From Nostoc sp. UHCC 0926 (GTDB taxonomy: Bacteria; Cyanobacteriota; Cyanobacteriia; Cyanobacteriales; Nostocaceae): a stretch of 64,000 nucleotides of DNA. Shown in pieces: positions 25,604 through 36,000 of the stretch (its first letter is position 1; the number at the start of each line of letters is the position of its first letter). The position numbers and the translations under genes are program-made. The notes under the pieces were generated by a model. It was not told the origin of the DNA. It did not search any database and was given only the letters and a program-made list of their open reading frames with translations. Location of the stretch: assembly GCF_028623165.1 (NCBI RefSeq), contig NZ_CP117768.1, positions 3,286,001 through 3,350,000 of the forward strand. The letters run 5' to 3'.

Positions 25604-25900
25604 TTTTATCTGGAACGTCGAGCCTTTACCTTCATTGCTCATTACCTCCTAAGTATCACCCAGTTTCTCCCCTCTGTGTTTGCCAGAATTCAAGGAAAAA
25701 GCAGATCAGTCGCCTATGCTCCGGCGATCGGAATTGTGGGTGTGGTGATTTTACAATGTTTGTTCAGTCAGTGGGGCATGATGAATCAAGTGTTTGACAC
25801 AACACCTTTGACGTTTACCCAAGCACTCATTTGTATAGGTGTAGGTTTCCCAGTGGTGCTGATAGCTCTCATCTTGCAACGCTTCGATCCGCTTAATTAG
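25604..25900 (+). pseudogene. C-terminal fragment of a cation-transporting P-type ATPase
   Basis: A frame with no good start codon reads FYLERRAFTFIAHYLLSITQ, then SVAYAPAIGIVGVVILQCLF, SQWGMMNQVFDTTPLTFTQA and ends LILQRFDPLN. The last two hydrophobic segments and the FDTTPLT/DPL ending match the final transmembrane helices of cation P-type ATPases as I remember them. The P-loop, phosphorylation and actuator domains are absent. Interpreted as a remnant; the identification rests on recalled similarity. Confidence 0.5.
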
Positions 25901-26499
25901 GAGTAGTGCTAGAGAAGACACTGTTGGCGAAATATTTCTTCACATTGAACAGCGATAAAACCAAGCATTCTGAAAGATAGTAAATCTCAATGTCGCAGTT
26001 TTGTTTGTTGTCAATGATAAACTGTCAACAATTTGTTTTATTTCTTCAATAAATCGATTCAGGGCTTTTGGTGCTGTTTTATAACCAGAAGCCTGCCGGC
26101 CTATTTTAGTTAAAATAAAATGCAATTTTCAGGGTAAATGGCTACTAAAACCGGATTAGAAGCTCTGGAATTGTTAGCAGCGCGATCGCTTGTTGAACCG
26201 CAGAATTGATATTTCCTGCTTCAATCTGCGATCGCCTGCTTACAGCTATTTTCAGGTGAATAGACCATGCGGTAGGGGCGCAAGGCCTTGCGCCCCTACA
26301 ACAGATGTGGTTCAAATACTTGAATTCTGCTTAACAAAAATATTTAATTTTCATTAAAAATAAGATTTGCAAAACAGCAATTTTTGTTGCATTTATTTAC
26401 AGATGCATGACTCTATTGAGGTTTGTAAATAATTTGTATTTCTGCAAGGAATATTCATTTAGACTGAATTTCAAGTGAAAAATGTGGGGATAAACACAA
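25901..26499. other. Intergenic region with remnants and a palindromic repeat
   Basis: A short minus-strand frame at 25940-26125 (61 residues) and a plus-strand fragment beginning at 26139 (MATKTGLEALELLAARSLVE) look like fragments, but no family is recognised. The second copy of the 60-bp repeat is at 26259. AT-rich sequence follows up to the next gene. Confidence 0.35.
26259..26318. repeat. 60-bp dispersed palindromic repeat, copy 2
   Basis: Palindrome 26272-26299 is identical to the one at 25355-25382, with the same flanking AATAGACCA and ACAGATGTGG. Two substitutions over 60 bp relative to copy 1, 917 bp away and in the same orientation. Confidence 0.85.
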
Positions 26500-26820
26500 A
26501 TGCATTCGTTAAATATATTTTGTCACGAATTTGTAGTTGCTGTTTCCTTTGTAGCTTGCATTATTGGACTGATATTACTGTGGGACGGCAAGCAGCAAAA
26601 AAATGATATAGAAGAAACAGAGCGGATTCTGTTTAGAATGAGCTTTACTTATTGGCTAGTTTACTGTGTAGCCTTTGGCATAGAGAAGATAGTTTTACCC
26701 GACTGGGAATCTATACTCATGACTTTGAGAATAACTACGGCTCTGTCATATTTCTTAACATTTTCTTGCATTGTTAGTCTGCCACTACACAAATTTGCCG
26801 TCCACCGGGTTGAGGAATAG
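26500..26820 (+). CDS. Small membrane protein of unknown function
   Basis: 106 residues with three hydrophobic segments (about 10-28, 47-62 and 78-96) and a short charged loop DGKQQKNDIEETER. The first segment is preceded by MHSLNIFCHEF. No family recognised; it could be a cyanobacterial conserved membrane protein. GGGGAT precedes the ATG. It is followed by a convergent clpS-DUF2103 pair. Confidence 0.5.
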   Translation: MHSLNIFCHEFVVAVSFVACIIGLILLWDGKQQKNDIEETERILFRMSFTYWLVYCVAFGIEKIVLPDWESILMTLRITTALSYFLTFSCIVSLPLHKFAVHRVEE

Positions 26821-26874
26821 TTATTGGGGATTGGGCATTGGTCATTAGCTTTGCACAAATGACAAATGACATGA

Positions 26875-27198
26875 TTAGCATCTCATAGCGATCGCTAATG
26901 CCGTTTCCAGTTCTGACTGCGCCAAAGGGGTCAAAATAAACACCTCTTGTACCGTCTTCCCCTGCCGTGCGATTACTTTATAGCCCCCACGGATCGGTAC
27001 TGAGATCCGCAGTTGCATTTTTGGACAATGACCTTTTGACCGCCCAATCACTCCCGGCGTCACCGTTTGGATGCCATCCATCTGACAAAGACGTTCTAAA
27101 ATTGGGATCAGACCAGAAAGGTGTGTCGAGTGATTCCAAACCAGTCTGCCAGCTTTTTGCGAAGCCGTCTGAAGGGGATCTACGGTGGGTTTGCCCAT
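26875..27198 (-). CDS. DUF2103 protein
   Basis: 107 residues. The sequence KAGRLVWNHSTHLSGLIPIL, then ERLCQMDGIQTVTPGVIGRS, CPKMQLRISVPIRGGYKVIA and RQGKTVQEVFILTP is typical of the cyanobacterial/chloroplast-lineage DUF2103 family. The conserved His and Cys residues suggest metal binding, but no function is proven. Six bases after clpS on the same strand, so the two genes form an operon with clpS first. Confidence 0.8.
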   Translation of the reverse strand: MGKPTVDPLQTASQKAGRLVWNHSTHLSGLIPILERLCQMDGIQTVTPGVIGRSKGHCPKMQLRISVPIRGGYKVIARQGKTVQEVFILTPLAQSELETALAIAMRC

Positions 27199-27204
27199 GA
27201 TGAT

Positions 27205-27531
27205 TTAAGCTGCTTCTAGAGGTGCCATTGTCAAACCTGCTCGGCGCAGCTGCTGGTGATAAAGTTCCGCAGGTTCTTGGGGACCGACCCAGACGATCGC
27301 TTGACCTTCATAGTGTACCTGATTAGTCAGATCCCACGCGCGATCGCCACTCATCCCCGGAATATATTTCATCAAACATTCACTCACATGTTGGAATGTA
27401 TTAAAATCATCATTTAATACAATCACTTTGTAATTCGGATAAGTCTTACGGGTAACTTGATTAGACTGTTTAGGAGCTACAGTTGGTGCTGTGGCCATCC
27501 CGAAAACATCTGCTGAAAGTGTCGTAACCAT
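27205..27531 (-). CDS. clpS: ATP-dependent Clp protease adaptor ClpS
   Basis: ClpS delivers N-degron substrates to ClpC/ClpP in the cytoplasm. The core contains YPNYKVIVLNDDFNTFQHVS, where NDD is the N-degron pocket; then CLMKYIPGMSGDRAWDLTNQ, VHYEGQAIVWVGP and AELYHQQLRRAGLTMAPL. It matches the longer cyanobacterial/plastid type. The N-terminus is uncertain: ATG at 27531 (MVTTLSA) is used; an ATG at 27498 (MATAPTV) is also plausible, and no strong ribosome binding site decides. Confidence 0.93.
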   Translation of the reverse strand: MVTTLSADVFGMATAPTVAPKQSNQVTRKTYPNYKVIVLNDDFNTFQHVSECLMKYIPGMSGDRAWDLTNQVHYEGQAIVWVGPQEPAELYHQQLRRAGLTMAPLEAA

Positions 27532-27605
27532 AGAACAATTGGTCAATAATATTTTACAAAACTAGACTACAAATAACTAGTTTAGTCCATTGTCTAGGGA
27601 CTGGG

Positions 27606-27639
27606 GAGTTTGGAGTTTGGAGTTTGGAGTTTGGAGTTG
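27606..27639. repeat. Heptamer tandem repeat (GAGTTTG x4-5)
   Basis: Four perfect GAGTTTG units plus a degenerate fifth. STRR-type heptamer repeat, upstream of clpS and downstream of the FAD oxidoreductase gene; likely variable in length between strains. Confidence 0.85.
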
Positions 27640-27675
27640 GGAATTGCGTATTGAAAAGAATTCAGTCCCCAATGC

Positions 27676-27776
27676 CCAATGACGCCACTTGCTTCTCCTA
27701 AGGGAGACGCTCTTGCTAGCAAGATCCCCGTAGGAGTACAAGCCGGGGAACCCGGACAACGCAGTGGTTCCCCAAT
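27676..27776. repeat. Dispersed composite repeat
   Basis: Contains TTGCTTCTCCTAAGGGAGACGC, in parts identical to copies near 11031, 44980 and 49090, then AGCCGGGGAACCCGG and GCAGTGGTTCCCCA with internal palindromes. Part of the repeat family shared by four spacers. Confidence 0.6.
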
Positions 27777-27779
27777 GCT

Positions 27780-29810
27780 CTACCGCCAATTATCCCAGTT
27801 TTCGTTAAAAATAGATGTATCGGGGAAGGCTGTAGGGTTACCATTTTGTTGCAAAAGCCGTTCGAGTGCTTCCAGTTGTGGCTCTTGTTTGGGTAAATCA
27901 TCGACTAGTTGGTAAGGTGCGATCGCATTTTTGATGGCAAAACTAGCAACAGTTCCCGCAGCTGCGCCAGCCGACCATTCAAAGGAATGGACTCGATAGG
28001 CAGCAGCGGCAATATGACTAGTAGCAATACTTTTGCCTCCTACCAGCAAATTGTCAATTTTCTGGGGAATCATTGCCCTCAGAGCAATTTGGAAGGGATA
28101 AGCTTGGCCAGCACCACGTCTTTCACCTGGATGTTCTGTATTACCAGGGGCTTCCGGGGGACTATTCACCATGCAAGGATGGAAATCTATAGCGTAGTGA
28201 CCAATACCCACAGCATCGGGAAAGATAGTAGAACGAGTCCGCCGCATTGCTTTGTCTGGTGAGACTTTACCATCAATTACTGATACTGCTTCCAAACCTG
28301 CAAGTGCTGCTCGGAGCCGACGATACATATCTGCTGGCAGAGTTGTGGGGTAATACTGATCATTATAATCTCGGCGAGAAATATCAATTTCCCAAATACC
28401 AAAGCCTTCGGGTTGCCCCCAACTAGGGCGGCCAATGATGCGCCGTCCTTCGCGCATATATGGATATTTCGATAAGCCATGCACTGTCCCCATCGGCGAA
28501 TTTAGCCCTGACAACAAGCGGTTATTGGGTTGCTGCTGCTTTATACCCTCCCCCAGTTGGGAATCTGTAGTCCCAGCTACCAACCAATAATAGAAAGAGA
28601 GGGCATTTTCTTCAGCGCTGCGGAGGCTTTCGGTTCGCAGTCCCCCCATCCAGCCCCCTGGGTTTAACTGCCCAGTAGCTTCTAACTGTTGGCGACTGTA
28701 AATCAGGTTATCAGCAGCAGTTCCGGGGCGGTAGTCGTTACCCCAAGTCCAGTTTTGCATCGAGATATCCCCTGGTGTAGAAGCAGTAAAACTTACACCG
28801 CCGAATTTTGCTGGTTTCCCTTTGTTTGGACTCCAAATGCGCCGATAGGTGAAAACCAAATCAAAGTTAGCCAGTCGTGTTAATTCATAGCTGAAATATG
28901 GCGCGTATTGTGAATAAAATGGGGGCATCGTCTGCGGTTGCGATTCCTTGGTTGCCTCCATTGCAAAGGTGTAGGTAAAGCCTTGAGGGCAATAAGGGTC
29001 ATTGTTGGTACTGGAAGCAGAAGGTTCCAGGTAGGAACGGGCATCAATGCCTAATCGATAGGGAACATCAGCAAGGGCAATAATTTCTCCAGTTTCGCTG
29101 GCGTCTACAACGTACCACTTAGGAGCATCCCCTTTACCTGCCTTGGGGAGAAAACGGAGAATAGTTTTGGTAAACCGAGATGAGTTTTCGTAACTATAAG
29201 AATCTTCAATACTTTGAGATAAAGTAAAAGTATTGAGAGGTGGTGCGCCTTTTGGTGGTTGATGTTGAATAGCGATCGCACTATTAATTATTTTGCCATC
29301 AGCAGCGATTTCCAAATCCTTAATTACCGTGTTGGGAAACCATTGCAACTTCCCTTTGCCCCGCTTTTCGGCATCTTTAAGCATCTGGGTCAAAATAGTG
29401 TGAGCATCACGGGGAAGAAAGCAGGATTCACTTACCCAACAGTCACCGGGGTTAAGTTTACCGTATTTGCGCCCAATCCGGTTTCGCAAATCTAGGTAGC
29501 CACGAGAATAGAATTTGAGAGCTCGCTGAGTTGGGCGTTCGTCTAACGCAGATGTCCCTTGAGCAGAAATTTGTCCTCCTAGCCAGTCAGTAATTTCCGT
29601 GAGGCAAACCGTTCGTCCTGCTAGCAACCCCTCGTAAGCTGTGGCGACGCCAGATAGTCCACCACCCACAACTAAAATCTCGCAATTTACACTTTTGTCT
29701 GGGGTTCTCGGTGGTGTGGCGAGCGCCCCATCAAAAGCAACTAAGGTGGATATTAAATTGAGACTGATCAGCGATGTTAAGCTATAAGCTACTTTGTGTC
29801 TGCGCTTCAT
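27780..29810 (-). CDS. FAD-dependent oxidoreductase, exported
   Basis: About 676 residues. The N-terminus MKRRHKVAYSLTSLISLNLI is a signal-like segment, followed by the dinucleotide-binding motif CEILVVGGGLSGVATAYEGL and an Asp/Glu-ending strand CLTEITDWLGGQ, typical of FAD-dependent oxidoreductases. FRPGTAADNLIYSR and the C-terminal DNLLVGGKSIATSHIAAAAY bind the FAD pyrophosphate and flavin end. It most resembles the FAD oxidoreductase/xanthan-lyase-annotated family; substrate unknown. I prefer the ATG at 29810; a GTG five codons before also exists. Confidence 0.85.
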   Translation of the reverse strand: MKRRHKVAYSLTSLISLNLISTLVAFDGALATPPRTPDKSVNCEILVVGGGLSGVATAYEGLLAGRTVCLTEITDWLGGQISAQGTSALDERPTQRALKFYSRGYLDLRNRIGRKYGKLNPGDCWVSESCFLPRDAHTILTQMLKDAEKRGKGKLQWFPNTVIKDLEIAADGKIINSAIAIQHQPPKGAPPLNTFTLSQSIEDSYSYENSSRFTKTILRFLPKAGKGDAPKWYVVDASETGEIIALADVPYRLGIDARSYLEPSASSTNNDPYCPQGFTYTFAMEATKESQPQTMPPFYSQYAPYFSYELTRLANFDLVFTYRRIWSPNKGKPAKFGGVSFTASTPGDISMQNWTWGNDYRPGTAADNLIYSRQQLEATGQLNPGGWMGGLRTESLRSAEENALSFYYWLVAGTTDSQLGEGIKQQQPNNRLLSGLNSPMGTVHGLSKYPYMREGRRIIGRPSWGQPEGFGIWEIDISRRDYNDQYYPTTLPADMYRRLRAALAGLEAVSVIDGKVSPDKAMRRTRSTIFPDAVGIGHYAIDFHPCMVNSPPEAPGNTEHPGERRGAGQAYPFQIALRAMIPQKIDNLLVGGKSIATSHIAAAAYRVHSFEWSAGAAAGTVASFAIKNAIAPYQLVDDLPKQEPQLEALERLLQQNGNPTAFPDTSIFNENWDNWR

Positions 29811-30023
29811 GGTTAAAAAAAACACTCCAAATCCTGTGTCACCTTGTAGAAGGTAGCATCCAGGAAATGTTCATCACAAGTTTATAAGAGTAAATATATT
29901 TAAATACAAGTTTTACACCTAAAATACTGAGTCTGGAGGCTAAATTTACCCTGAAGTTATTAAAGCTGAGTTAAAAGTGCTGATTGCTGAGTACTTTTTT
30001 CCTCATCTATGAGAAACATTGAT

Positions 30024-32993
30024 TCAGACTTCCACACCAAGGATGCATAAATGATCTTTTATTAGTTGTTTGCCTAAATGCATTGGATATGGTAAATGAA
30101 TATTACCCATAGACCATGCTGGTGAGATTCGTAAGTAGTGTGGCACTCGGCAAAGTGACTTTAGGCTTTCTTCTGTTTTTTGAAAATCTGGACGAATGAA
30201 GAAGGGAAGCATTTCTAACATCTGCTGGTGCTTAAATGCAATATTTACACCGTATTCGTCATCTTGAGAGTCGAGCATATAGAGTTCGCGTGCTATCGAG
30301 GTATCTTGGGCTTTCTGTGTTTTCGGTAATCTTCCAATAGAGAAGTAATGAAGCAACTCAGGTATAGAGTTATCGTAAAAGCCACTTAAGCGAATTAAAT
30401 CTCGTGCTGGAGAATTCTCATCCCAAGCTTGTCGATTGGTGATGTATTGAGTTGTCTCGTCACCAGTGCGGAAGCGAATTATTCCAAGCAGGTTCCTAAG
30501 TTGGTTATGGTCACGAGGATATACACAAGCATGACCTGGAACGTGTTGGAAGTCTAAGATATCCCGCTTTGCGAGGAGATTTTCATTTTTTAGTTGAAAC
30601 CAAGCTTGACCTCCATTTTCTTCACCACGTTCGTTACGCCATACATCTGCTTCGATTAAGACAAGAGTAGGTTGATCGCCCACTTGCGTTAGTACATCCG
30701 CCGCAAATTTTGCAAGCTCTATTCCCTTTAACTGAACTGTTTTAAGATAATTGCGATCGCGACGTACCCGTGAGAAAAACTGCCCCAATTCAATCCCTGC
30801 GCGTGCGTAAGGAATCCAATTCTGGCAATCGGGAAATAACACATCGACTGCACCCGTTGCCCGCAGACGAACAGCTAAGGCATAGTGAATATTATCTTGA
30901 CCTTGATTGGTTTTTCGGCGACAAAGGGCAATTACATCTAAATTATGTGCGATTTCTTGGGGTATTCCTGCCCGTTCATAGACTTCTGAGGGCAGTCCAT
31001 AGAGTGCCCCAAGCTGGCGTAGCGTTACATCCAGTACAGCACTTAGAATACGTCCTTGTGTCTTCTTGCTGTAAGATACCGATATATCTGTGCTTTCATC
31101 TTCTTTGTCAGATGATTTTGGTTTAACCGTTTGCACCATTTGAGAACTGATTTTTTCTAGCACACAAGCTTCACGAACTGCTCTATAGATACTTTGTTTA
31201 GGATGAACTCCCTTCTTTTTCCTTTGTCCAATCTCAATAATTGCAAAACAGTAAGGCTTAGTCGTAGAGTCAATTAAAGGAATAACCTTCTGCTTCAAAA
31301 AGTCGCGCCATGCATCCAGTTTGATTTGATGTTGCTTGCGGATTTGTTTATCAAACTCTTGACCATCTTTAGGTGTATATCCGGCTGTGTCCAGGGGCTT
31401 CAAAAGATTTGTATCATCAATCCGCACGGGTGATACTTTGATATACTCTGGAAAATCTTCTCCTTCATTGAGCAGGAAGGCATCACGCAACGTCTGGTAA
31501 TTTACATCACAGGTATCTCGTTCGCGCCACAGAAGAAAAAGATGTATAAGTTTTCCTTGCAACGCCCGCTCAATAGCATCAGCAATGATCGTTTGTCTTT
31601 CTTGACGACGGTTATCTACACGTTGTTTAATTTCTTTTTCACCCAGCTTTTCTTTTTGTTTTTTTGTGAATGTTAAAGCCTTAGAAATATCTTCGTAATC
31701 GCGCATTGCCAAGGGTGTTTTTTGACCAGATGGAGCAGGAATATCACACTGCATTGGATCATCTGCTATCAAAACACAGTCTAGAATCTCTAACACTTGG
31801 GCAACGATATCACCGCGTTCCTGCAAACTAAATCCTGGTTTAATACTATGTCCTCTTTTATGGTTTTCATGTTCATACTTGTATCCTTCAGCATGAACTA
31901 AATAATATTCATCTTTATTCCAGTCTGAATTATTATCTAAATTACCGTATGTAGCAGGATTGCCAAGAATGCTTTCGGTTGTTTCTAATGGACGCGCTTT
32001 GAATGCAGCTAGGAGATTGGGCAATTGTAATTTCCACGGCTTACCATCTTCTCTTGCACTGTTATCAATGGTAAGACGTATCAACGTTGAATCTACTTCA
32101 TAACCAGATAAACGTTCCTCGTTCATTCCCATGAGCACAGAGATATCACGACCATAATTAGTTTCGATTAATGGCTCATGAGCATATCGTTGACAACTTA
32201 AATGCAAAAAAATCCACGGTTTAAGCTTGCCGTTTTGGTTAAATCGCCCCGCTTGAGTCTGAACGCGAAAATCTAATCGATAGACAAAATAACCTTCCCT
32301 TTCTTTGCCATACTCATCTGTATACAGTGCCGGAAATGGTTGACTGACTACGAATAGTCCAGTACGACCTGAGCCATCGCCTTGTACCTTGCGCCACTGG
32401 ATTTCTTGCTCTCTTTTACCGGAGCGAATGATACAGGTTTTTTCATGCAGCAACGTTGCCAAGAAACTAGGAATCACTTGGAATCCAAGTCCTTTTTCGG
32501 CATTGATGTTTTGAATAAGCTTTTCTGGACTGATAGGTTGCCAATTCCAATTAGTAGGAATTTTTGCCATGTCTTCTAGAAAGCGATCGCAAACACTATT
32601 CACCTGATCTGCTTTGCCCTTACCTTGAAATTGCTTTGTCCACTCGTGCGCCCAAATAATCACTAACTCATGTATTTGCTCAGGCGTTGGAACTCGCAAC
32701 GGATTTTCAACTGTTCCTACAGCTAAAGCTCGATAATCGCCTGTATCAAAGTACTCAAAACCATGCGTCAATGTTGATGCACAGGCAAGCAATCCATTGT
32801 TTAACTGTCGGTACGGCCAACGAACCTTTGATTTACGCTGAGGCGACAGAACTTCTTCCATGCTGTTACAAAAGTCCCCAACAATTCCTAAAAATGGAAA
32901 TGGAAGTACAGCAATTTTCAGATTTATAAGTGCATCTGCCGCCAGATTCATTCGAGCAGGTAGGAGAATAGGAGGTGGTTCTTTTTTAGGCAT
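30024..32993 (-). CDS. Prokaryotic PIWI-RE protein (pPIWI_RE), 989 residues
   Basis: A long prokaryotic Argonaute-superfamily protein of the PIWI-RE branch. The N-terminal 400 residues correspond to the family's X (DUF3962) region; an RNase H/PIWI (DUF3893) module occupies about 575-989. Strands include YCFAIIEIG (581-589), LDVIALCRR (685-693, candidate first acidic D686), the substrate-side repeat HYALAVRLRATGAVDVLFPD, and LVLIEADVWRN (777-787, candidate D783). RFRTGDE (840-846) fits the conserved Arg/Glu after which the family is named; the close HLPYPMHLGKQLIKDH is a typical ending. It is the last gene of a three-gene operon with the helicase (24-bp gap). It probably binds a guide or R-loop; cleavage activity is inferred. 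Confidence 0.85.
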   Translation of the reverse strand: MPKKEPPPILLPARMNLAADALINLKIAVLPFPFLGIVGDFCNSMEEVLSPQRKSKVRWPYRQLNNGLLACASTLTHGFEYFDTGDYRALAVGTVENPLRVPTPEQIHELVIIWAHEWTKQFQGKGKADQVNSVCDRFLEDMAKIPTNWNWQPISPEKLIQNINAEKGLGFQVIPSFLATLLHEKTCIIRSGKREQEIQWRKVQGDGSGRTGLFVVSQPFPALYTDEYGKEREGYFVYRLDFRVQTQAGRFNQNGKLKPWIFLHLSCQRYAHEPLIETNYGRDISVLMGMNEERLSGYEVDSTLIRLTIDNSAREDGKPWKLQLPNLLAAFKARPLETTESILGNPATYGNLDNNSDWNKDEYYLVHAEGYKYEHENHKRGHSIKPGFSLQERGDIVAQVLEILDCVLIADDPMQCDIPAPSGQKTPLAMRDYEDISKALTFTKKQKEKLGEKEIKQRVDNRRQERQTIIADAIERALQGKLIHLFLLWRERDTCDVNYQTLRDAFLLNEGEDFPEYIKVSPVRIDDTNLLKPLDTAGYTPKDGQEFDKQIRKQHQIKLDAWRDFLKQKVIPLIDSTTKPYCFAIIEIGQRKKKGVHPKQSIYRAVREACVLEKISSQMVQTVKPKSSDKEDESTDISVSYSKKTQGRILSAVLDVTLRQLGALYGLPSEVYERAGIPQEIAHNLDVIALCRRKTNQGQDNIHYALAVRLRATGAVDVLFPDCQNWIPYARAGIELGQFFSRVRRDRNYLKTVQLKGIELAKFAADVLTQVGDQPTLVLIEADVWRNERGEENGGQAWFQLKNENLLAKRDILDFQHVPGHACVYPRDHNQLRNLLGIIRFRTGDETTQYITNRQAWDENSPARDLIRLSGFYDNSIPELLHYFSIGRLPKTQKAQDTSIARELYMLDSQDDEYGVNIAFKHQQMLEMLPFFIRPDFQKTEESLKSLCRVPHYLRISPAWSMGNIHLPYPMHLGKQLIKDHLCILGVEV

Positions 32994-33017
32994 TATGAAT
33001 TCATTAATACAACAAAG

Positions 33018-36000
33018 TTACCAATGTAGGTCTTCGATTCTTTCCAGTGCATCGGCTAGAGGCTTGTAAAGCGCATTTCCCACTGTGTTTTCCTCGCTGG
33101 CGTAATCGCAGATTCGTAGAAGCATGGCAACCAGAAGACTTGTCTGCTCTGTATCTGGTTCAGAGAATTCTGGATCAGCTATCCTGGCAGCACTCTTGGG
33201 CGCCCAAGCTGCATCGACAAAATAACCACGAAATGGGACACCTCCACGCAAAAGACGACCAACGGCTTGAATAACTAACCCAGCAGTAGTTGCAGCGAGG
33301 TCAAATCGCGGAAAAGCAAGTAATTCCTCATTATCACGTAGGGTTTTATAGTAGGAACGCTGTTCAACCGATCGCCAGTAACGCGCCGCTAATTGGCGTA
33401 CTTTTTCAGCACGTTGTACAATTCCGTCTCCTTGTTGCCATGCTAAAAAGTCTGCTTTATCCGCCCAGTCTAAAGCGCGACGGTTCATTTCTTGGGCGAT
33501 CGCTTGTGTATCATGTGGATGTGGATATGGTCGAGTCAGAAAGTAAACAGCACCAAAAGCAGCTTTACCGTTGGCATTCAAAATGTTAAAACCACGCCCG
33601 ATCGCATTCATAGGAGCAACAAGAATCTTTCCGTTAGTTTGCCCAAAAGTTTCAATATCTGCACGATTGAGCGCACCCTTATTAGGTGGTTTGACAAATT
33701 TCGCTAGCTCATCAAAATCATCCTCCGTGTAAGTGTCTATATTGTCAGGAACTAGGTGATAAACTAAGTCCTGCATACTTGACCAGCAATTGCGAATTTC
33801 GTTTGCTGCCCAACGAGCTTGATCGTATGAGTTGACGAGTAGAAGAAGGCGATCGCGATCTTTCCAGTGGTTATCCAAATCATTTTCGCCAAGATGTTTT
33901 AATTCCCTAAGTTCTTGCTCTAGATGACCTGTACCGTTACTGCCAACGAGCGATCGCGCTATTTCCTGAAACAATCCCATTTTCTGCCGTTCGGGGCTAC
34001 CAGAAATGCGGAGGGGTTTATTCTTTTGCTTTAATTGCGGAAGAAATTTGAAGTGGCTTTGAGCGATCGCATCTCTCGCCTCCTGTTCTGGCATCAAAAC
34101 ACCTTGGGGATTCCCAACGTGAAAGCTAGTAGAATCCGGTAAGTAGGATGTTCCCGAAAGTGCCAGCACATTGGGGCCACGTTGACCGTTGAAATCTGTT
34201 AATAAAGGATGAAAGTTTAAAATGTAGCAGCGTCCAATATTGGTGTAGGCAAACAACGTCAGCGCATTATTGCTGCCATTTCTGGATCTTTTGTCGTCAT
34301 CATTTCCTCTGGAGTAATAGGTGCCGAACTGTCGTCCTGTGGGAGGCAATGGTAAAATATTCAACATTGCAGCAGGCATTCGACGATGGGGTGAATCATC
34401 GTTGATTGATGTCGGTCGATTGTGCCATTCATAGAAAACAATTTGAGTGTGCCGATCCAAAAGGGCGATCGTCAGCGCAAATTGGAGGCGATAAGCCAAT
34501 GTTTCAACAGTATCTACATCTGGCTCATCCCCGTTCGGTGAACGTCGCTGTTGTTGAGTTGATTGTTGCGAACTTTGATTGCGATTCTCCAATTCTGTTC
34601 GCAGTCGCGCTAAACGCCGTTCTGTATTTCGGAAAAATTCGATAATCCAGGCTCTACAAGCCCTGTAGATGTTCTCATCTGAAGCACTTTCTCCAGTACT
34701 ATTGATTTCTTGCATAAGACGCGCAAGGCGAAAGACTGGATCTCGGTTTGGGTTAGATGAAGGCTGCATCCGCAACGGATCATCCTCGTTGAGTAGTGCA
34801 TCAAAATAGCGCACAATTGGCTGTATAAGTCGAGCATTTGCTCGTGAAAGCGCATCAGATGTATCGGGATGTTCAAATTCTTCTAATCCAGCAAGACGAC
34901 GGGCAAATTTGAACAGAAGGGAGTTAGGTGTAAAGTAACCTCGTTTGATCCAATTTCGGAGAACTTGATGTCCAACCTGTTTATCGAGTAGGGTTAGTGT
35001 TGCTGTAATTGCTTTTTGTGCATCACGTTCTGCACCAGTCCATCGTTGTGTTGATGGGGGCATAACACGGTTAGTTATTGAGAATTGTTCTGTTTTCACG
35101 CCAATATCATCAAAAACGCCGCTATTACCACCGTCAGTAAGAACCACCTCCTCAGCATAAGTGTCATCAAACCACTTGATGATTGTTTCTATCTCATCAA
35201 AGACAACAAAATTTGATTGTTCATTGACGAGTTCACCAATTTTGATAGGGCGCAACTCTAAATGACGGGGTAATCCTGCCATTGCCATTGCGCCAGGAGT
35301 TGTAATCCAAACACGGGCATTTGGCATATCACGATAAACTTGTTGGGATGGGCATTTATCAAAGAATGGACACAAATAGGATGAACCGAGGTTTTTACGT
35401 CGCTTGCTGCTATTGCTTTTAGGCATCTTTTTTAGAGAATGACAAGGTTCAGTTCCTGGTTTGAGTGCTTTGTTATCTAAGAATTGACTAACAAAACGAT
35501 GATTGAGCCGACCTTGTAGAGGACAAGCAGTGCCTAGCCAACGCTCACCCCAGTGAGGCTGTCCGCGTTGTCGATGTTCCTGATAATCTTTTGAGGCAGA
35601 GAAACTCCGCAGATGTGCATCCCGTTTACTGCGCCCCAAGATTGGCACTGCTACCGGATCATCATTCTCTGGATCATTACAAAACCACCAGTTAATTTGG
35701 TTTGCTAGTTTAATCGCTGATTGCACATCACTAACGACTAAGGTGATGCGGCTATCGCAATGATGCCGCAGAAGATTAACACTGAACAGCTGCGAAACCG
35801 TAGTTTTTCCAGAGGCAACCATGCCTGCAATGTTTGTGAAGCCATCTAACTCAAGAATTTGCTCCTCTTGCGGCAACAGTGTTCCGTTTTCCTGAACTTT
35901 GTGAAAGTTAATTTTGCGAAAGCGATCAACCCAATGGCCTTTGGCAGTCTCATCCCAACCAAATTGACGCGCTAACTCTGACTCTCGCTCATCAATCCAT

